64,000 nucleotides of DNA, taken from Pseudomonas putida. Lineage in GTDB: Bacteria; Pseudomonadota; Gammaproteobacteria; Pseudomonadales; Pseudomonadaceae. This document shows positions 44,140 to 52,829 of the stretch, one piece after another; position 1 is the first letter of the stretch; each line of letters starts with the position of its first letter. The translations under genes were made by a program, and so were the position numbers. The notes beneath the pieces are model-generated. The model did no database searches. It saw only the letters and a program-made list of their open reading frames with translations, and was not told the DNA's origin. The stretch covers positions 124,001 through 188,000 of the forward strand of contig NZ_BSKJ01000008.1 of NCBI RefSeq assembly GCF_030159595.1, given 5' to 3'.

Positions 44140-44242
44140 TTTTGCCCACGGAATCTGTTCGCCAAGGTGTGGATAAAGTGTTGGCGCATGACTGTGGGCC
44201 TTATGTGGCGGGGCTTACAGAGTTTTGATCATAAAGTGATCA
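44140..44242. repeat. Composite phased repeat, copy 1
   Basis: TTTTGCCCAC at 44140, CTGTT at 44155, TGTGGATAA at 44168 and TGATCA-N5-TGATCA at 44226-44242. Confidence 0.85.
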
Positions 44243-44288
44243 GCGCAGACGAGCCCAATCAGTTACCGATTGATGTGGCTCTTTCTGG

Positions 44289-44391
44289 TTTTGCCCACAA
44301 TCGCTGTTAGCGGGTCTGTGGATAATCTGTTCGGCACTACCTGAAAGCCGCGCAGGTCATGGCTTGCGAGGAATTGATCAAAAAACGATCA
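44289..44391. repeat. Composite phased repeat, copy 2
   Basis: TTTTGCCCAC at 44289, CTGTT at 44304, TGTGGATAA at 44317 and TGATCA-N5-CGATCA at 44375-44391. All offsets are identical to copy 1. Confidence 0.85.
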
Positions 44392-44471
44392 AATTGGATC
44401 GGAAGTCTTCGGATCCATGATTATCAAGGCCTTGAATCGCTTATCCACAGCACAAACGCGGCATGGCTGCG

Positions 44472-44574
44472 TTTTGCGCACAAACTCTGTTGGTGTCTCT
44501 GTGGACAAGGTGTATGAACTCCGCTGTAGCCCAATGAGAATGAGGTCTAGGCAGATATGATCAATTAATGATCA
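44472..44574. repeat. Composite phased repeat, copy 3
   Basis: TTTTGCGCAC at 44472, CTGTT at 44487, TGTGGACAA at 44500 and TGATCA-N5-TGATCA at 44558-44574. All offsets are identical to copies 1 and 2. Confidence 0.85.
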
Positions 44575-44659
44575 GTGGCCTGCCTGACATTTTTGCCAGT
44601 ACGATAGTTTCCAGCCAACCATTACCGTATCCACAGGTTTTCGTATTTGTGGATAACTC

Positions 44660-45427
44660 ATGGCGACGTTCCTGCTAAATACCGATCGGCAACACTCTGT
44701 ACTAGGTGCGCTTCCCGTTGGCCCGCGTGCCTATGTGCCTTACGGCGCCATGAAGGCTGCCCCTGCACCAGGGCTGGCTTTTTGTGGACAGTATCGGGAT
44801 CCATTGACTGGAAATTACCCGTTGGGAAATGGCCATCGCTCCTATAGTCCAACGCTGATGCGATTCGTGAGGCCGGATAACCTCAGCCCATTTGAGCGTG
44901 GGGGTATGAATGCCTATGCATATTGCGTGGGGGACCCTGTCAATCACATAGATCCTAGTGGGCAGAAAGCAGAGGATTATGTGTTGCCCGCCCTGAGTAT
45001 CCTCACCAACCTGGCAGGCTTGTTCATCAGTGGATTGAGGTTCAGGTCGTTCTACAAACGCGGCGTGGTATCCCGCAGCGCTGTTGGATCATCGAGTCCT
45101 GAATTGATGATTACCCGGGCAAGCGCCAAGGACTGGATCATGTCCAGCATCAGTGCGGGGTCTGCGATAGCGGGTTTGACCCTGGGCATCGCAAGGACGG
45201 CCGAACCAGGGAAGGAATGGCAAACCTGGGCGCTGGCGGCATTGACTAGCGTTTCGCTCGGCACTTCGACCTATGAGGCTTGGAAGCTCGCACAGGCAAA
45301 GCCATGGACGGTGCAGGCACCGGTGACGCCTTTGACGCCTATGTCGCCTTTGGGGAGAACGCAAGCTTCACAAACAGGTGCAAAAATAAGGTCACCTGAC
45401 ATAGGTAGTAACACGCACCCCGAGTAG
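44660..45427 (+). CDS. Orphan Rhs-core protein with variable C-terminal domain
   Basis: 255 residues. The N-terminal ~105 residues are the end of an Rhs core (TDRQHSVLGAL, PYGAMKAAPAPGLAFCGQ, DPLTGNYPLGNGHRSYSPTLMRFVRPDNLSPFE, GMNAYAYCVGDPVNHIDPSGQ). After this conserved boundary a non-Rhs domain follows, with two to three hydrophobic stretches (about 112-130, 156-172, 188-205). No long Rhs barrel precedes it and there is no signal peptide. Polymorphic toxin tips have this design, but killing activity is unproven and no immunity gene is visible next to it. The start lacks a clear ribosome site. Confidence 0.75.
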   Translation: MATFLLNTDRQHSVLGALPVGPRAYVPYGAMKAAPAPGLAFCGQYRDPLTGNYPLGNGHRSYSPTLMRFVRPDNLSPFERGGMNAYAYCVGDPVNHIDPSGQKAEDYVLPALSILTNLAGLFISGLRFRSFYKRGVVSRSAVGSSSPELMITRASAKDWIMSSISAGSAIAGLTLGIARTAEPGKEWQTWALAALTSVSLGTSTYEAWKLAQAKPWTVQAPVTPLTPMSPLGRTQASQTGAKIRSPDIGSNTHPE

Positions 45428-45445
45428 CGACATGTGTCGCCACTC
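45422..45445. terminator. Hairpin between the Rhs orphan and gbcA
   Basis: GAGT-A-GCGACAT / GTGTCGC-C-ACTC, an imperfect stem between two converging genes. It covers the Rhs stop codon and lacks a T-run. Confidence 0.45.
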
Positions 45446-45461
45446 AGAGTGTGTCGGGGAA

Positions 45462-46754
45462 TTACTGCGCCTGTACTTCCTTCAGATACGGCGCCGGCTC
45501 CGCCCCCAGGTTGTTCAGCATGCGCCCGCTGTACCAGTCAATGAAGTTCACCACACCAAACTCGTAAGTCTTCGAGTAAGGCCCAGGCTGATACGCCGTG
45601 GAGTTGATCCCGCGCTGGTTTTCTTCCGCCAGCCGGCGGTCCTGGTCGTTGGTGGCGTCCCACACCTTGCGCATGCGCTCTGGGTCGTAGTCCACACCTT
45701 CCACGGCGTCCTTGTGCACCAGCCACTTGGTGGTGACCATGGTTTCCTGGGCGCTGATCGGCCACACGGTGAACACGATCATGTGGTCGCCCATGCAGTG
45801 GTTCCACGAGTGCGGCAGGTGCAGGATGCGCATCGAGCCCAGGTCCGGGTTCTTGATGCGGCCCATCAGCTTCTGGCAGGCCTGCTTGCCGTCCATGGTC
45901 ATCGACACGGTGCCCTTGAGCAGCGGCATGCGCACGATGCGGTTACGCAGGCCGTGGCTCTTGTGCAGGTACGGGATTTTCTCGGCTTCCCACGCAGCGG
46001 CCGAAGCGGCCACATGGTCCTTGAATTCCTGGCTGGCGCGTGGGTCGTTGGTGTCGTCCCACTCCAGCAGGGTTTGCAGCAACTCCGGGTGCGAACCGCT
46101 GCAGTGGTAGCACTCGCGGTTGTTTTCCAGCACCAGCTTCCAGTTGGCCTTTTCCATCAAGGTGGTTTGCACCGCCACCTTGGTGTTCTCCATGTCGTAC
46201 GGTTCCATGTAGTGGTCCAGGGTGGCCAGGAACTCGTCGATGGCGGGTGGGTTTTCTGCCAGGCTGATGAAGATGTAGCCGCCGGCCACCTTCACGTTCA
46301 CCGGCTTCAGGCCGTACTCCTTCATGTCGAAGTCGGCGCCCATTTCGGTGCCTGCGAACAGCAGGCGGCCGTCCAGTTCATAGGTCCACTGGTGGTAATG
46401 GCACACCAGCTTGGCCACTTTACCCTTGTCGCTCACGCACAAACGCGAACCGCGGTGGCGGCAGACGTTATGGAAGGCGTGCACCTTACCTTCGGCACCG
46501 CGCACCACCAGGATCGGGTTGTTGCCGATCTGCAGGGTGATGTAGTTGCCTTTCGCCGGAATTTCGCAAGTCATGCCGGCGATCAGCCATTCTTTCTGGA
46601 AGATCTCCTGCATGTCGATCTGGAACAGACGCTCGTCGGTGTAGAAAGGCTGGGGCAGCGAGTAGGTGCGCTCGCGGGTCTGCAGCATCTCGGCGGTGGC
46701 CTTGCGTGCAGGTTCCAGTGGATCGCCCAGGCTCAGGGTTGCGGTGACGTCCAT
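45462..46754 (-). CDS. gbcA: Glycine betaine monooxygenase oxygenase subunit GbcA
   Basis: 430 residues from the ATG at 46754 (GAGGAA 8 bases upstream). Rieske 2Fe-2S ligands in CRHRGSRLC...CHYHQW (about 98-121) and the mononuclear iron site region ENNRECYHCSGSHPELL (about 205-221). It demethylates glycine betaine to dimethylglycine, with reductant from GbcB, encoded divergently. Confidence 0.95.
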   Translation of the reverse strand: MDVTATLSLGDPLEPARKATAEMLQTRERTYSLPQPFYTDERLFQIDMQEIFQKEWLIAGMTCEIPAKGNYITLQIGNNPILVVRGAEGKVHAFHNVCRHRGSRLCVSDKGKVAKLVCHYHQWTYELDGRLLFAGTEMGADFDMKEYGLKPVNVKVAGGYIFISLAENPPAIDEFLATLDHYMEPYDMENTKVAVQTTLMEKANWKLVLENNRECYHCSGSHPELLQTLLEWDDTNDPRASQEFKDHVAASAAAWEAEKIPYLHKSHGLRNRIVRMPLLKGTVSMTMDGKQACQKLMGRIKNPDLGSMRILHLPHSWNHCMGDHMIVFTVWPISAQETMVTTKWLVHKDAVEGVDYDPERMRKVWDATNDQDRRLAEENQRGINSTAYQPGPYSKTYEFGVVNFIDWYSGRMLNNLGAEPAPYLKEVQAQ

Positions 46755-47049
46755 CGTGTATTCCTCGGGGCCGTGTGCGGCCGGCAAAAGGTGGCTAATC
46801 GTTGTTGTGGTGCCGCAAGGCTGCTCATCAAGAAACAGCTAGTTGTTTTGCCGTGGAGTGTGCGTCCGAAGCCGCCGAGAACCGTATCCATGGGCGACAT
46901 GGCCGATTTGAATTACGACGCGCCAACCCTTGCCGCGCGGGGCTGGTCGCGATAAGCACGTCGATGTCGCTGGCAGGAATGTACGCAGCCGCAAGCTTGC
47001 GCATTATCCAAGCCATAAAAAGCCCGATAGTCGGCTGCTGGAGATGAAC
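46755..47049. promoter_or_regulatory. Divergent gbcA/gbcB promoter region
   Basis: 295 bases between two divergent genes that P. aeruginosa GbdR activates together. A CGATGTCGCT at 46962-46971 is also found upstream of the serine dehydratase gene at 27034-27043. No confident -35/-10 pair can be named. Confidence 0.4.
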
Positions 47050-48150
47050 ATGTCTGATACCTTCCTCAATCCGGTCACCACCCAGACCTGGGCCAACGGC
47101 CGCCACATCGTGCGCTGCGTCAAGGTCATCCAGGAGACCTGGGACGTGCGCACCTTCTGCTTCATGGCCGACCAGCCGATCATGTTCTTCTTCAAACCCG
47201 GGCAGTTCGTCACCCTGGAGCTGGAGATCGAAGGCAAGCCGGTGATGCGCTCCTACACGATCTCCAGTTCGCCCTCGGTGCCCTACAGCTTCTCGATCAC
47301 CGTCAAGCGTGTGCCGGGCGGTCTGGTGTCCAACTTCCTGCACGACACCATGCACGAAGGCGCCGAGCTGCCGGTGCACGGCCCGGTGGGGCTGTTCAAC
47401 GCCATCGATTTCCCGGCGGGCAAGGCGCTGTACCTGTCGGGGGGCGTGGGCATTACCCCGGTGATGTCGATGGCGCGCTGGTTCTACGACACCAACGCCA
47501 ACGTCGACATGGTGTTCGTGCACAGCGCCCGCTCGCCGAAGGACATCATCTACCACCGCGAGCTGGAACAGATGGCCTCGCGCATCCCTAACTTCAGCCT
47601 GCACATCATTTGCGAGAAGCACGGCCTGGGTGAGCCATGGGCGGGGTACCGCGGTTACCTGAACCAGCGCCTGATGGAGCTGATCGCCCCGGACTACATG
47701 GACCGCGTGGTGTTCTGCTGCGGCCCGACGCCCTACATGACGGCGGTCAAGCGCATGCTCGAAGCGGTCGGCTTCGACATGAAGAACTACCACGAGGAAT
47801 CGTTCGGCGCGACCCCACCCGAGGCCAAGGCCGATGCGGTGGAGCACGCCGAGCAGGCGGCTGATGCGCCGGAGCTGGATGCTTCCGACCTCAACCTGGT
47901 GGAGTTCATCGGCAGCGAGAAGAGCATCCGCATCGCCCCGGGCGAAACCGTGCATGCGGCGGCGGCCAAGGTTGGCTTGATGATCCCGAAAGCCTGCGGC
48001 ATGGGCATTTGCGGCACCTGCAAGGTGCTCAAGCTGGGCGGTGAGGTGGAGATGGAGCACAACGGCGGCATTACCGAAGAGGACGAAGCCGAGGGCTACA
48101 TCCTGTCGTGCTGCAGCGTGCCGAAAGGGGATGTGCGGATCGATTACTGA
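47050..48150 (+). CDS. gbcB: Glycine betaine monooxygenase reductase subunit GbcB
   Basis: 366 residues from the ATG at 47050, which has GGAG 6 bases upstream. FAD-binding RSYTISSSP (about 75-83), NAD(P)-binding GGVGITPVMSMARWF, and a C-terminal plant-type 2Fe-2S ferredoxin domain (CGMGICGTCKV ... YILSCCS). It passes electrons from NAD(P)H to the GbcA Rieske centre. Confidence 0.94.
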   Translation: MSDTFLNPVTTQTWANGRHIVRCVKVIQETWDVRTFCFMADQPIMFFFKPGQFVTLELEIEGKPVMRSYTISSSPSVPYSFSITVKRVPGGLVSNFLHDTMHEGAELPVHGPVGLFNAIDFPAGKALYLSGGVGITPVMSMARWFYDTNANVDMVFVHSARSPKDIIYHRELEQMASRIPNFSLHIICEKHGLGEPWAGYRGYLNQRLMELIAPDYMDRVVFCCGPTPYMTAVKRMLEAVGFDMKNYHEESFGATPPEAKADAVEHAEQAADAPELDASDLNLVEFIGSEKSIRIAPGETVHAAAAKVGLMIPKACGMGICGTCKVLKLGGEVEMEHNGGITEEDEAEGYILSCCSVPKGDVRIDY

Positions 48151-48163
48151 TCCGGAATTACAG

Positions 48164-48182
48164 GGGGCCGCAAAGCGGCCCC
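48164..48182. terminator. Convergent terminator between gbcB and the chemoreceptor gene
   Basis: GGGGCCGC-AAA-GCGGCCCC, the same hairpin as after hisF. Confidence 0.75.
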
Positions 48183-48189
48183 AACTGTT

Positions 48190-49815
48190 TCAAGTACGGA
48201 ACCGGGCTACAAGGCCATTGAGGTCCACGGCCAACCGCGACAGCTCGGCACTCGCTGCGCTGGTCTGATGCGCCCCGGTAGCACTCTGCACCGACAGGTC
48301 ATTGATGTTCACCAGGTTGCGGTCCACTTCCCGCGCCACCTGCGCCTGCTCTTCCGCCGCGCTGGCAATCACCAGGTTACGCTCGTTGATCTGTGCCACT
48401 GCCCCGGCAATGGTATCCAGCGCCATGCCCGCGCCCCGGGCGATGTTAAGGGTGGACTCTGCGCGTTCGGTGCTGGTGCGCATCGACTCCACCGCTTCTT
48501 CCGTACCGCCCTGAATGCTGCCGATCATGCGCTCGATTTCGCTGGTCGACTGCTGGGTACGATGGGCCAGAGCACGCACTTCATCCGCCACCACGGCAAA
48601 ACCACGGCCAGCTTCACCGGCACGCGCTGCTTCGATGGCGGCGTTCAGTGCTAACAGGTTGGTCTGGTCTGCCAGGCCGCGGATCACGTCGAGCACTTTG
48701 CCGATGTCACGCGACTGTTCGGCCAGGTGGGTAATCAGTTTGGCAGTGGCTTGCACATCACCGCTCATGCGCTCGATGGCGCCCACGGTCTCCATCACTA
48801 GGTCACGACCGTCTCCGGTAGAGCGGCTGGCTTCACTGGACGCTTCCGAGGTACTCACGGCGTTGCGCGCCACTTCTTCCACAGCGCTGGTCATTTCGGT
48901 GACGGCCGTGGCGGCCTGTTCAATCTCGTTGTTCTGCTGTTGCAGGCCACGGGCACTTTCGTCGGTGACGGCATTCAACTCTTCGGCCGCCGAGGCCAGC
49001 TGGGTCGCAGAGCCAGCGATCAGCTGCAGGGTATCGCGCAGCTTGTCCTGCATGCGGGCCATGGCGCGCAGCAAACGGGCGGCTTCGTCGGTGCCTTCGG
49101 CGCGGATGACGTGGGTCAGGTCACCGTCGGCGACTTGCTCGGCGCACTTGAGCGCCTCTTCGATCGGTTTGACGATGCTGCGGGTCAGCAGGAAGGCGCA
49201 GGCGAAAGTCAGCACGGTGGCGGCAACCAGCAGGCCGATCACCAGGGCGAAAGCCGCAGCGTACTGGCTGGCGGCTTTCTCGTTGGTGGCGCGGGTCTGG
49301 TCGGTGTTGATGCGCACCAGGGTGTCCATGACCTTGTTGATCTGCTCGGAATTGGCCAGCAGGTCGCGGTTCAGCAGGTCGCGCAGCTCGTCCAGGCGGT
49401 CGGCCTGGCTCAGGGTGCGCATGCGCGACTCCAGCTGGCGGTACTGGTTGAGCAACTGGCTGTACTGGTCGAACGCGGCCTGTTCGTCGGCAGCGGTGAT
49501 CATGGGCAGGTAGGCCTGGCGTGCGCGGTCGATCTGGCTGTTGCGTTGGTCCAGCAGGTTGAGGGTATCGCGCTGGGTTTCTGGCTCACGGTTGAGCAGC
49601 AGGCGGTAGGAGAGGGTGCGCATGCGCAGGTTCAGCGCGGTGAGCTCGTCAAGGATCTTGATGCTGGGCACGCTGACCTGTTCGATGGCCACGCCGGCCT
49701 GGCGGATATTACCCATCTGTATCAGCGAAAAGACACCGAGGCCAAGCATCAGCAGGCCAATAAGCGCGAAGCCGAGCAGCGCGCGCGGGGCGATATTCAT
49801 GTTGCGTAGAGACAT
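48190..49815 (-). CDS. Methyl-accepting chemotaxis protein with four-helix-bundle-type sensor
   Basis: 541 residues. TM1 about 11-31, a helical periplasmic sensor (about 32-190), TM2 about 191-213, HAMP, and a long cytoplasmic coiled coil with the conserved signalling tip (DVIRGLADQTNLLALNAAIEAARAGEAGRGFAVVADEVRALAHRTQ at about 382-428). The ligand is unknown. It is next to betaine genes, but chemoreceptors are often placed without functional linkage. The first ATG is followed by another at codon 6; neither has a clear ribosome site. Confidence 0.9.
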   Translation of the reverse strand: MSLRNMNIAPRALLGFALIGLLMLGLGVFSLIQMGNIRQAGVAIEQVSVPSIKILDELTALNLRMRTLSYRLLLNREPETQRDTLNLLDQRNSQIDRARQAYLPMITAADEQAAFDQYSQLLNQYRQLESRMRTLSQADRLDELRDLLNRDLLANSEQINKVMDTLVRINTDQTRATNEKAASQYAAAFALVIGLLVAATVLTFACAFLLTRSIVKPIEEALKCAEQVADGDLTHVIRAEGTDEAARLLRAMARMQDKLRDTLQLIAGSATQLASAAEELNAVTDESARGLQQQNNEIEQAATAVTEMTSAVEEVARNAVSTSEASSEASRSTGDGRDLVMETVGAIERMSGDVQATAKLITHLAEQSRDIGKVLDVIRGLADQTNLLALNAAIEAARAGEAGRGFAVVADEVRALAHRTQQSTSEIERMIGSIQGGTEEAVESMRTSTERAESTLNIARGAGMALDTIAGAVAQINERNLVIASAAEEQAQVAREVDRNLVNINDLSVQSATGAHQTSAASAELSRLAVDLNGLVARFRT

Positions 49816-50090
49816 GGAGGAGAGGATCCAGGCAAGGGAAAAAGGTGCGCAATTTGCGACAAAACATGACTTGCCGGGCTATCGGTCGTGGCTGGCCAGT
49901 CTTGAGTGCGCCCGGCAAAAAATGTGAGGTGGCTAACCTTTTCCTGACCGGCGGTTGACCCAGGTCGGAACAAGGGGGTGGTTACCCTGTCAATCTGCGG
50001 GCTAGACACCTTATGAATCCGATATTTAATGGCGATGGGCCGCACTTTTCTTTATCGTGTGCGCCCCTCGCAACAACCTGAGATAGACCC

Positions 50091-50318
50091 ATGCTGGAAG
50101 CTTCCCTGAATCAAATCGAGCAACTGGTCAGCGACCTGATGCAGAAAAACGCTCAACTCACCGAGCAGAACGCCACCCTCGGCACGCAACTGGCCCAGGC
50201 CAAGGAAGAGAACGAAACCCTGCAACTGTCGCTGATGGAGCAGGAAGAGAAGAACGGCAGCACCGCCGCCCGCCTGCAGGCGCTGGTTGATCGTGCCAGC
50301 GCTGGCATCGGCGCATGA
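50091..50318 (+). CDS. Small coiled-coil protein (TIGR02449/ZapB-like)
   Basis: 75 residues, almost entirely heptad-like (LIEQLVSDLMQKNAQLTEQNATLGTQLAQAKEENETLQLSL), so a dimeric coiled coil. It overlaps zapA by four bases (ATGA). Small leucine-zipper proteins precede zapA at its usual locus in Pseudomonas, suggesting that this pair is related to it. Confidence 0.75.
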   Translation: MLEASLNQIEQLVSDLMQKNAQLTEQNATLGTQLAQAKEENETLQLSLMEQEEKNGSTAARLQALVDRASAGIGA

Positions 50319-50617
50319 GATTGCAAGAGCAGCCGGTCAATGTCGTGTCGATTCTCGGCACCGACTATTCGATCAAGGCGCCCGAAGGCCAGGAAGAAAC
50401 CCTGGCCCAGGCGGTGCGGATGCTCAACACCGTCTTGAACGAGACCAAGCGTCAGTACCCGACCCTGATCGGTGACAAATTGCTGGTGCTGGCTGCCCTT
50501 AACCTGTGCTCCAAACAGGTTGAACTGCAGAAAGAACACCAGCAGACCCTGGCACGTACCCAAGCGCAGATCGACGCCACGGTGAATGCCATCGTGCGGA
50601 CCATTGCAGAGTCCTGA
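50315..50617 (+). CDS. zapA: ZapA-like cell division protein
   Basis: 100 residues. N-terminal VVSILGTDYSIKAPEGQEETLAQAVRMLNTVL fits the ZapA dimer domain, followed by a helical coiled-coil tail (LNLCSKQVELQKEHQQTLARTQAQIDATV). ZapA proteins bundle FtsZ at the division ring. Coupled to the small coiled-coil gene upstream. Another zapA is expected near 6S RNA elsewhere in Pseudomonas, so this may be a second copy. Confidence 0.75.
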   Translation: MRLQEQPVNVVSILGTDYSIKAPEGQEETLAQAVRMLNTVLNETKRQYPTLIGDKLLVLAALNLCSKQVELQKEHQQTLARTQAQIDATVNAIVRTIAES

Positions 50618-50626
50618 TCGATAGCT

Positions 50627-50645
50627 GGGGGCGCTTCGCGCCCCC
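50627..50645 (+). terminator. Hairpin after zapA
   Basis: Perfect GGGGGCGC-TTC-GCGCCCCC stem 10 bases past the stop, without a U-run. Confidence 0.6.
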
Positions 50646-50738
50646 AAGGCCCAACTCATTGTTCCAGGTCACTGGATTAACTGGATACGCAAGTGTATAC
50701 ACTTTCCGCAAAACAATAATGTGCGGGGGAGTAGGGGC

Positions 50739-52676
50739 ATGCGTATCTGGCGTAAAAGCATCCAGTGGCAGTTGATCACCAGCATGGGCGCCGCCCTGCT
50801 GGCCAGTATCCTGGTGGTGGTCATCATTTTCACCGTGGCGCTCAATCGCCTCACCGACCGCTATCTGGTCGACACTGCGCTGCCTGCCAGCATCGAAGCT
50901 ATCCGCAATGACATCGAGCGCATGCTCGGCCAGCCGCTGGTAGCGGCTGCAGACATTGCCGGCAACACCCTGCTGCGCGACTGGCTTGCAGCCGGCGAAG
51001 ACCCCGCCCAAGCCCCACAATTCATCGAATACCTGGCCGCCGCCAAGCAGCGCAACAAGGCGTTCACCACCCTGTTCGCCTCGACCGAAACCGGCCACTA
51101 CTACAACGAAAATGGCCTGGACCGCACCCTTGACCGCAGCAACCCCAAGGACAAGTGGTTCTACGGCTACATCGACAGCGGCGCCGAGCGCCTGATCAAC
51201 ATCGACATCGACGGTGCCACCGGTGAGCTGGCGCTGTTCATCGACTATCGCGTGGAGAAGCACGGCCAGCTGGTGGGCGTGGCCGGCATGGGCCTGCGCA
51301 TGACCGAGCTGTCGAAGCTGATTCACGACTTCAGCTTTGGCGAGCATGGCAAGGTCTTCCTGGTGCGCAACGATGGCCTGATTCAGGTGCACCCGGACGC
51401 TGCCTTCAGCGGCAAGCGCCAGCTCGCCGAGCAGCTCGGTACAGACGCTGCCAAGGCTGTGATGACGGGCGGCGAAGGCCTGCGCAACAGCCGTTTCAGC
51501 CGTGACGGCGAACGCTACCTGGCGCTGGGCCTGCCCCTGCGCGACCTCAACTGGACGCTGGTGGCCGAGGTGCCGGAGTCGGAAATCTACGCGCCAATGC
51601 ATCAGGCGGTATGGCTGACCAGCCTGATCGGTGGCGGTGTGGCCTTGGTGTCGCTGCTGCTGGTGGTGCTGCTGGCGCGGGGCCTGGTGCGGCCTATCCG
51701 CCGCGTGACCGCTGCGCTGGTGGAGATTGGCAGTGGGGCAGGCGACCTCAGCCACCGCCTGGATGATTCGCGCCAGGATGAACTGGGTGACCTGGCGCGC
51801 GGTTTCAACCGCTTCCTCGACAGCCAGCGCAGCCTGATTGGCGAGGTGTTGCAGACCTCCGAACGGCTGCATCGGGCGGTCGAGCAGGTGACCCAAGTTG
51901 TGGACAACACAGCTGAGCGCTCAGGGCGGCAGCAGGAAATGACCGAAATGGTTGCCACTGCCGTACACGAGATGGGCCTGACCGTGCAGGATATTGCCCG
52001 CAATGCTGGTGATGCGGCCCAGGCCTCGCAGTCTGCACGGGATGAGGCGTTGCAGGCGCGGGAGGTCGTGCAACGCTCGATTCGTGGCATCGAGGGCATG
52101 TCGAGCGACATCGGCAAGGCAGCTGACTCAGTCAGCAAGTTAGCCGACGAAGTTGCCTCGATCGACGAAGTTTTAGCGGTTATCCGCAGTATTTCCGAGC
52201 AAACCAATTTGCTGGCGCTGAATGCTGCCATCGAGGCTGCGCGGGCAGGGGAAATGGGGCGTGGGTTTGCCGTGGTGGCCGACGAAGTGCGAACGCTGGC
52301 GCGACGCACGCAGTTGTCCACCGACGAAGTGCAACAGATGATCCAGCGCCTGAAGCAGGGCGCGGGTTCGGCGGTGAGTTCGATGCACGCGGGGCAGCAG
52401 GCGACTGGCAGTGGTGTGGCATCGAGCCAGCGCACCGGGGCGTCGTTGGGCGCGATTACCGACCAGGTGGAGCACATCAGCGACATGAACCATCAGGTGG
52501 CCACGGCGACGGAAGAGCAGTCGGCGGTGACTGAGGAAATCAACCGCACGGTGCAGGGCATTTCCGACCTGGCGCGGGAGACGGCGGCAGAGGTGCAAGG
52601 GTGTCGGGCAGAGTGCCAGGCGTTGCGCGGCCTAGCGGACGACTTGGCGCGGCAGATGGGGGGATTCAAGCTCTAG
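50739..52676 (+). CDS. mcpH: Methyl-accepting chemotaxis protein with dCache-type sensor (McpH-like)
   Basis: 645 residues from the ATG at 50739, preceded by a G-rich site. TM1 about 14-36, a large periplasmic dCache-like domain (WFYGYIDSG... and GLRMTELSKLIHDFSFGEHGKVFLVRNDGLIQVHPD), TM2 near 290-312, HAMP, and the signalling tip (AVIRSISEQTNLLALNAAIEAARAGEMGRGFAVVADEVRTLARRTQ). In P. putida KT2440 the receptor next to ltaE is McpH, which senses purine metabolites; the name here rests on that context. Confidence 0.85.
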   Translation: MRIWRKSIQWQLITSMGAALLASILVVVIIFTVALNRLTDRYLVDTALPASIEAIRNDIERMLGQPLVAAADIAGNTLLRDWLAAGEDPAQAPQFIEYLAAAKQRNKAFTTLFASTETGHYYNENGLDRTLDRSNPKDKWFYGYIDSGAERLINIDIDGATGELALFIDYRVEKHGQLVGVAGMGLRMTELSKLIHDFSFGEHGKVFLVRNDGLIQVHPDAAFSGKRQLAEQLGTDAAKAVMTGGEGLRNSRFSRDGERYLALGLPLRDLNWTLVAEVPESEIYAPMHQAVWLTSLIGGGVALVSLLLVVLLARGLVRPIRRVTAALVEIGSGAGDLSHRLDDSRQDELGDLARGFNRFLDSQRSLIGEVLQTSERLHRAVEQVTQVVDNTAERSGRQQEMTEMVATAVHEMGLTVQDIARNAGDAAQASQSARDEALQAREVVQRSIRGIEGMSSDIGKAADSVSKLADEVASIDEVLAVIRSISEQTNLLALNAAIEAARAGEMGRGFAVVADEVRTLARRTQLSTDEVQQMIQRLKQGAGSAVSSMHAGQQATGSGVASSQRTGASLGAITDQVEHISDMNHQVATATEEQSAVTEEINRTVQGISDLARETAAEVQGCRAECQALRGLADDLARQMGGFKL

Positions 52677-52688
52677 ATCGGTGCTGGA

Positions 52689-52827
52689 TTCTTCGCGGGC
52701 AAGCCCGCTCCCACAGGTTCATCATTGCCTTTGAGAGCAGTGCTGCACCTGTGGCTCTAGCAGGCTCGTCACAGGCCTTGAGGCCTGCGCGGTCCCTGTG
52801 GGAGCGGGCTTGCCCGCGAATGCGGCC
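52689..52827. repeat. REP doublet with long spacer
   Basis: Inverted pair with core GCGGGCAAGCCCGC at 52689-52718 and 52794-52827, between convergent mcpH and ltaE. Confidence 0.9.
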
Positions 52828-52829
52828 TG

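Larger units (their letters stand above)
43842..44659. other. Intergenic region of 820 bp with phased composite repeats
   Basis: No gene supported. A loose REP pair at 43862-43965 is followed by three copies of a composite element (44140-44242, 44289-44391, 44472-44574) and extra DnaA-box-like 9-mers at 44041, 44441, 44629 and 44648. The last ends 3 bases before the ATG of the Rhs orphan. A/T content is higher than in the neighbours. Confidence 0.7.

Noticed and set aside
44041..44656. A chromosomal replication origin, because of several DnaA boxes
   Set aside because: No dnaA, dnaN or rpmH nearby and no AT-rich unwinding region; the boxes are part of spaced composite elements instead.
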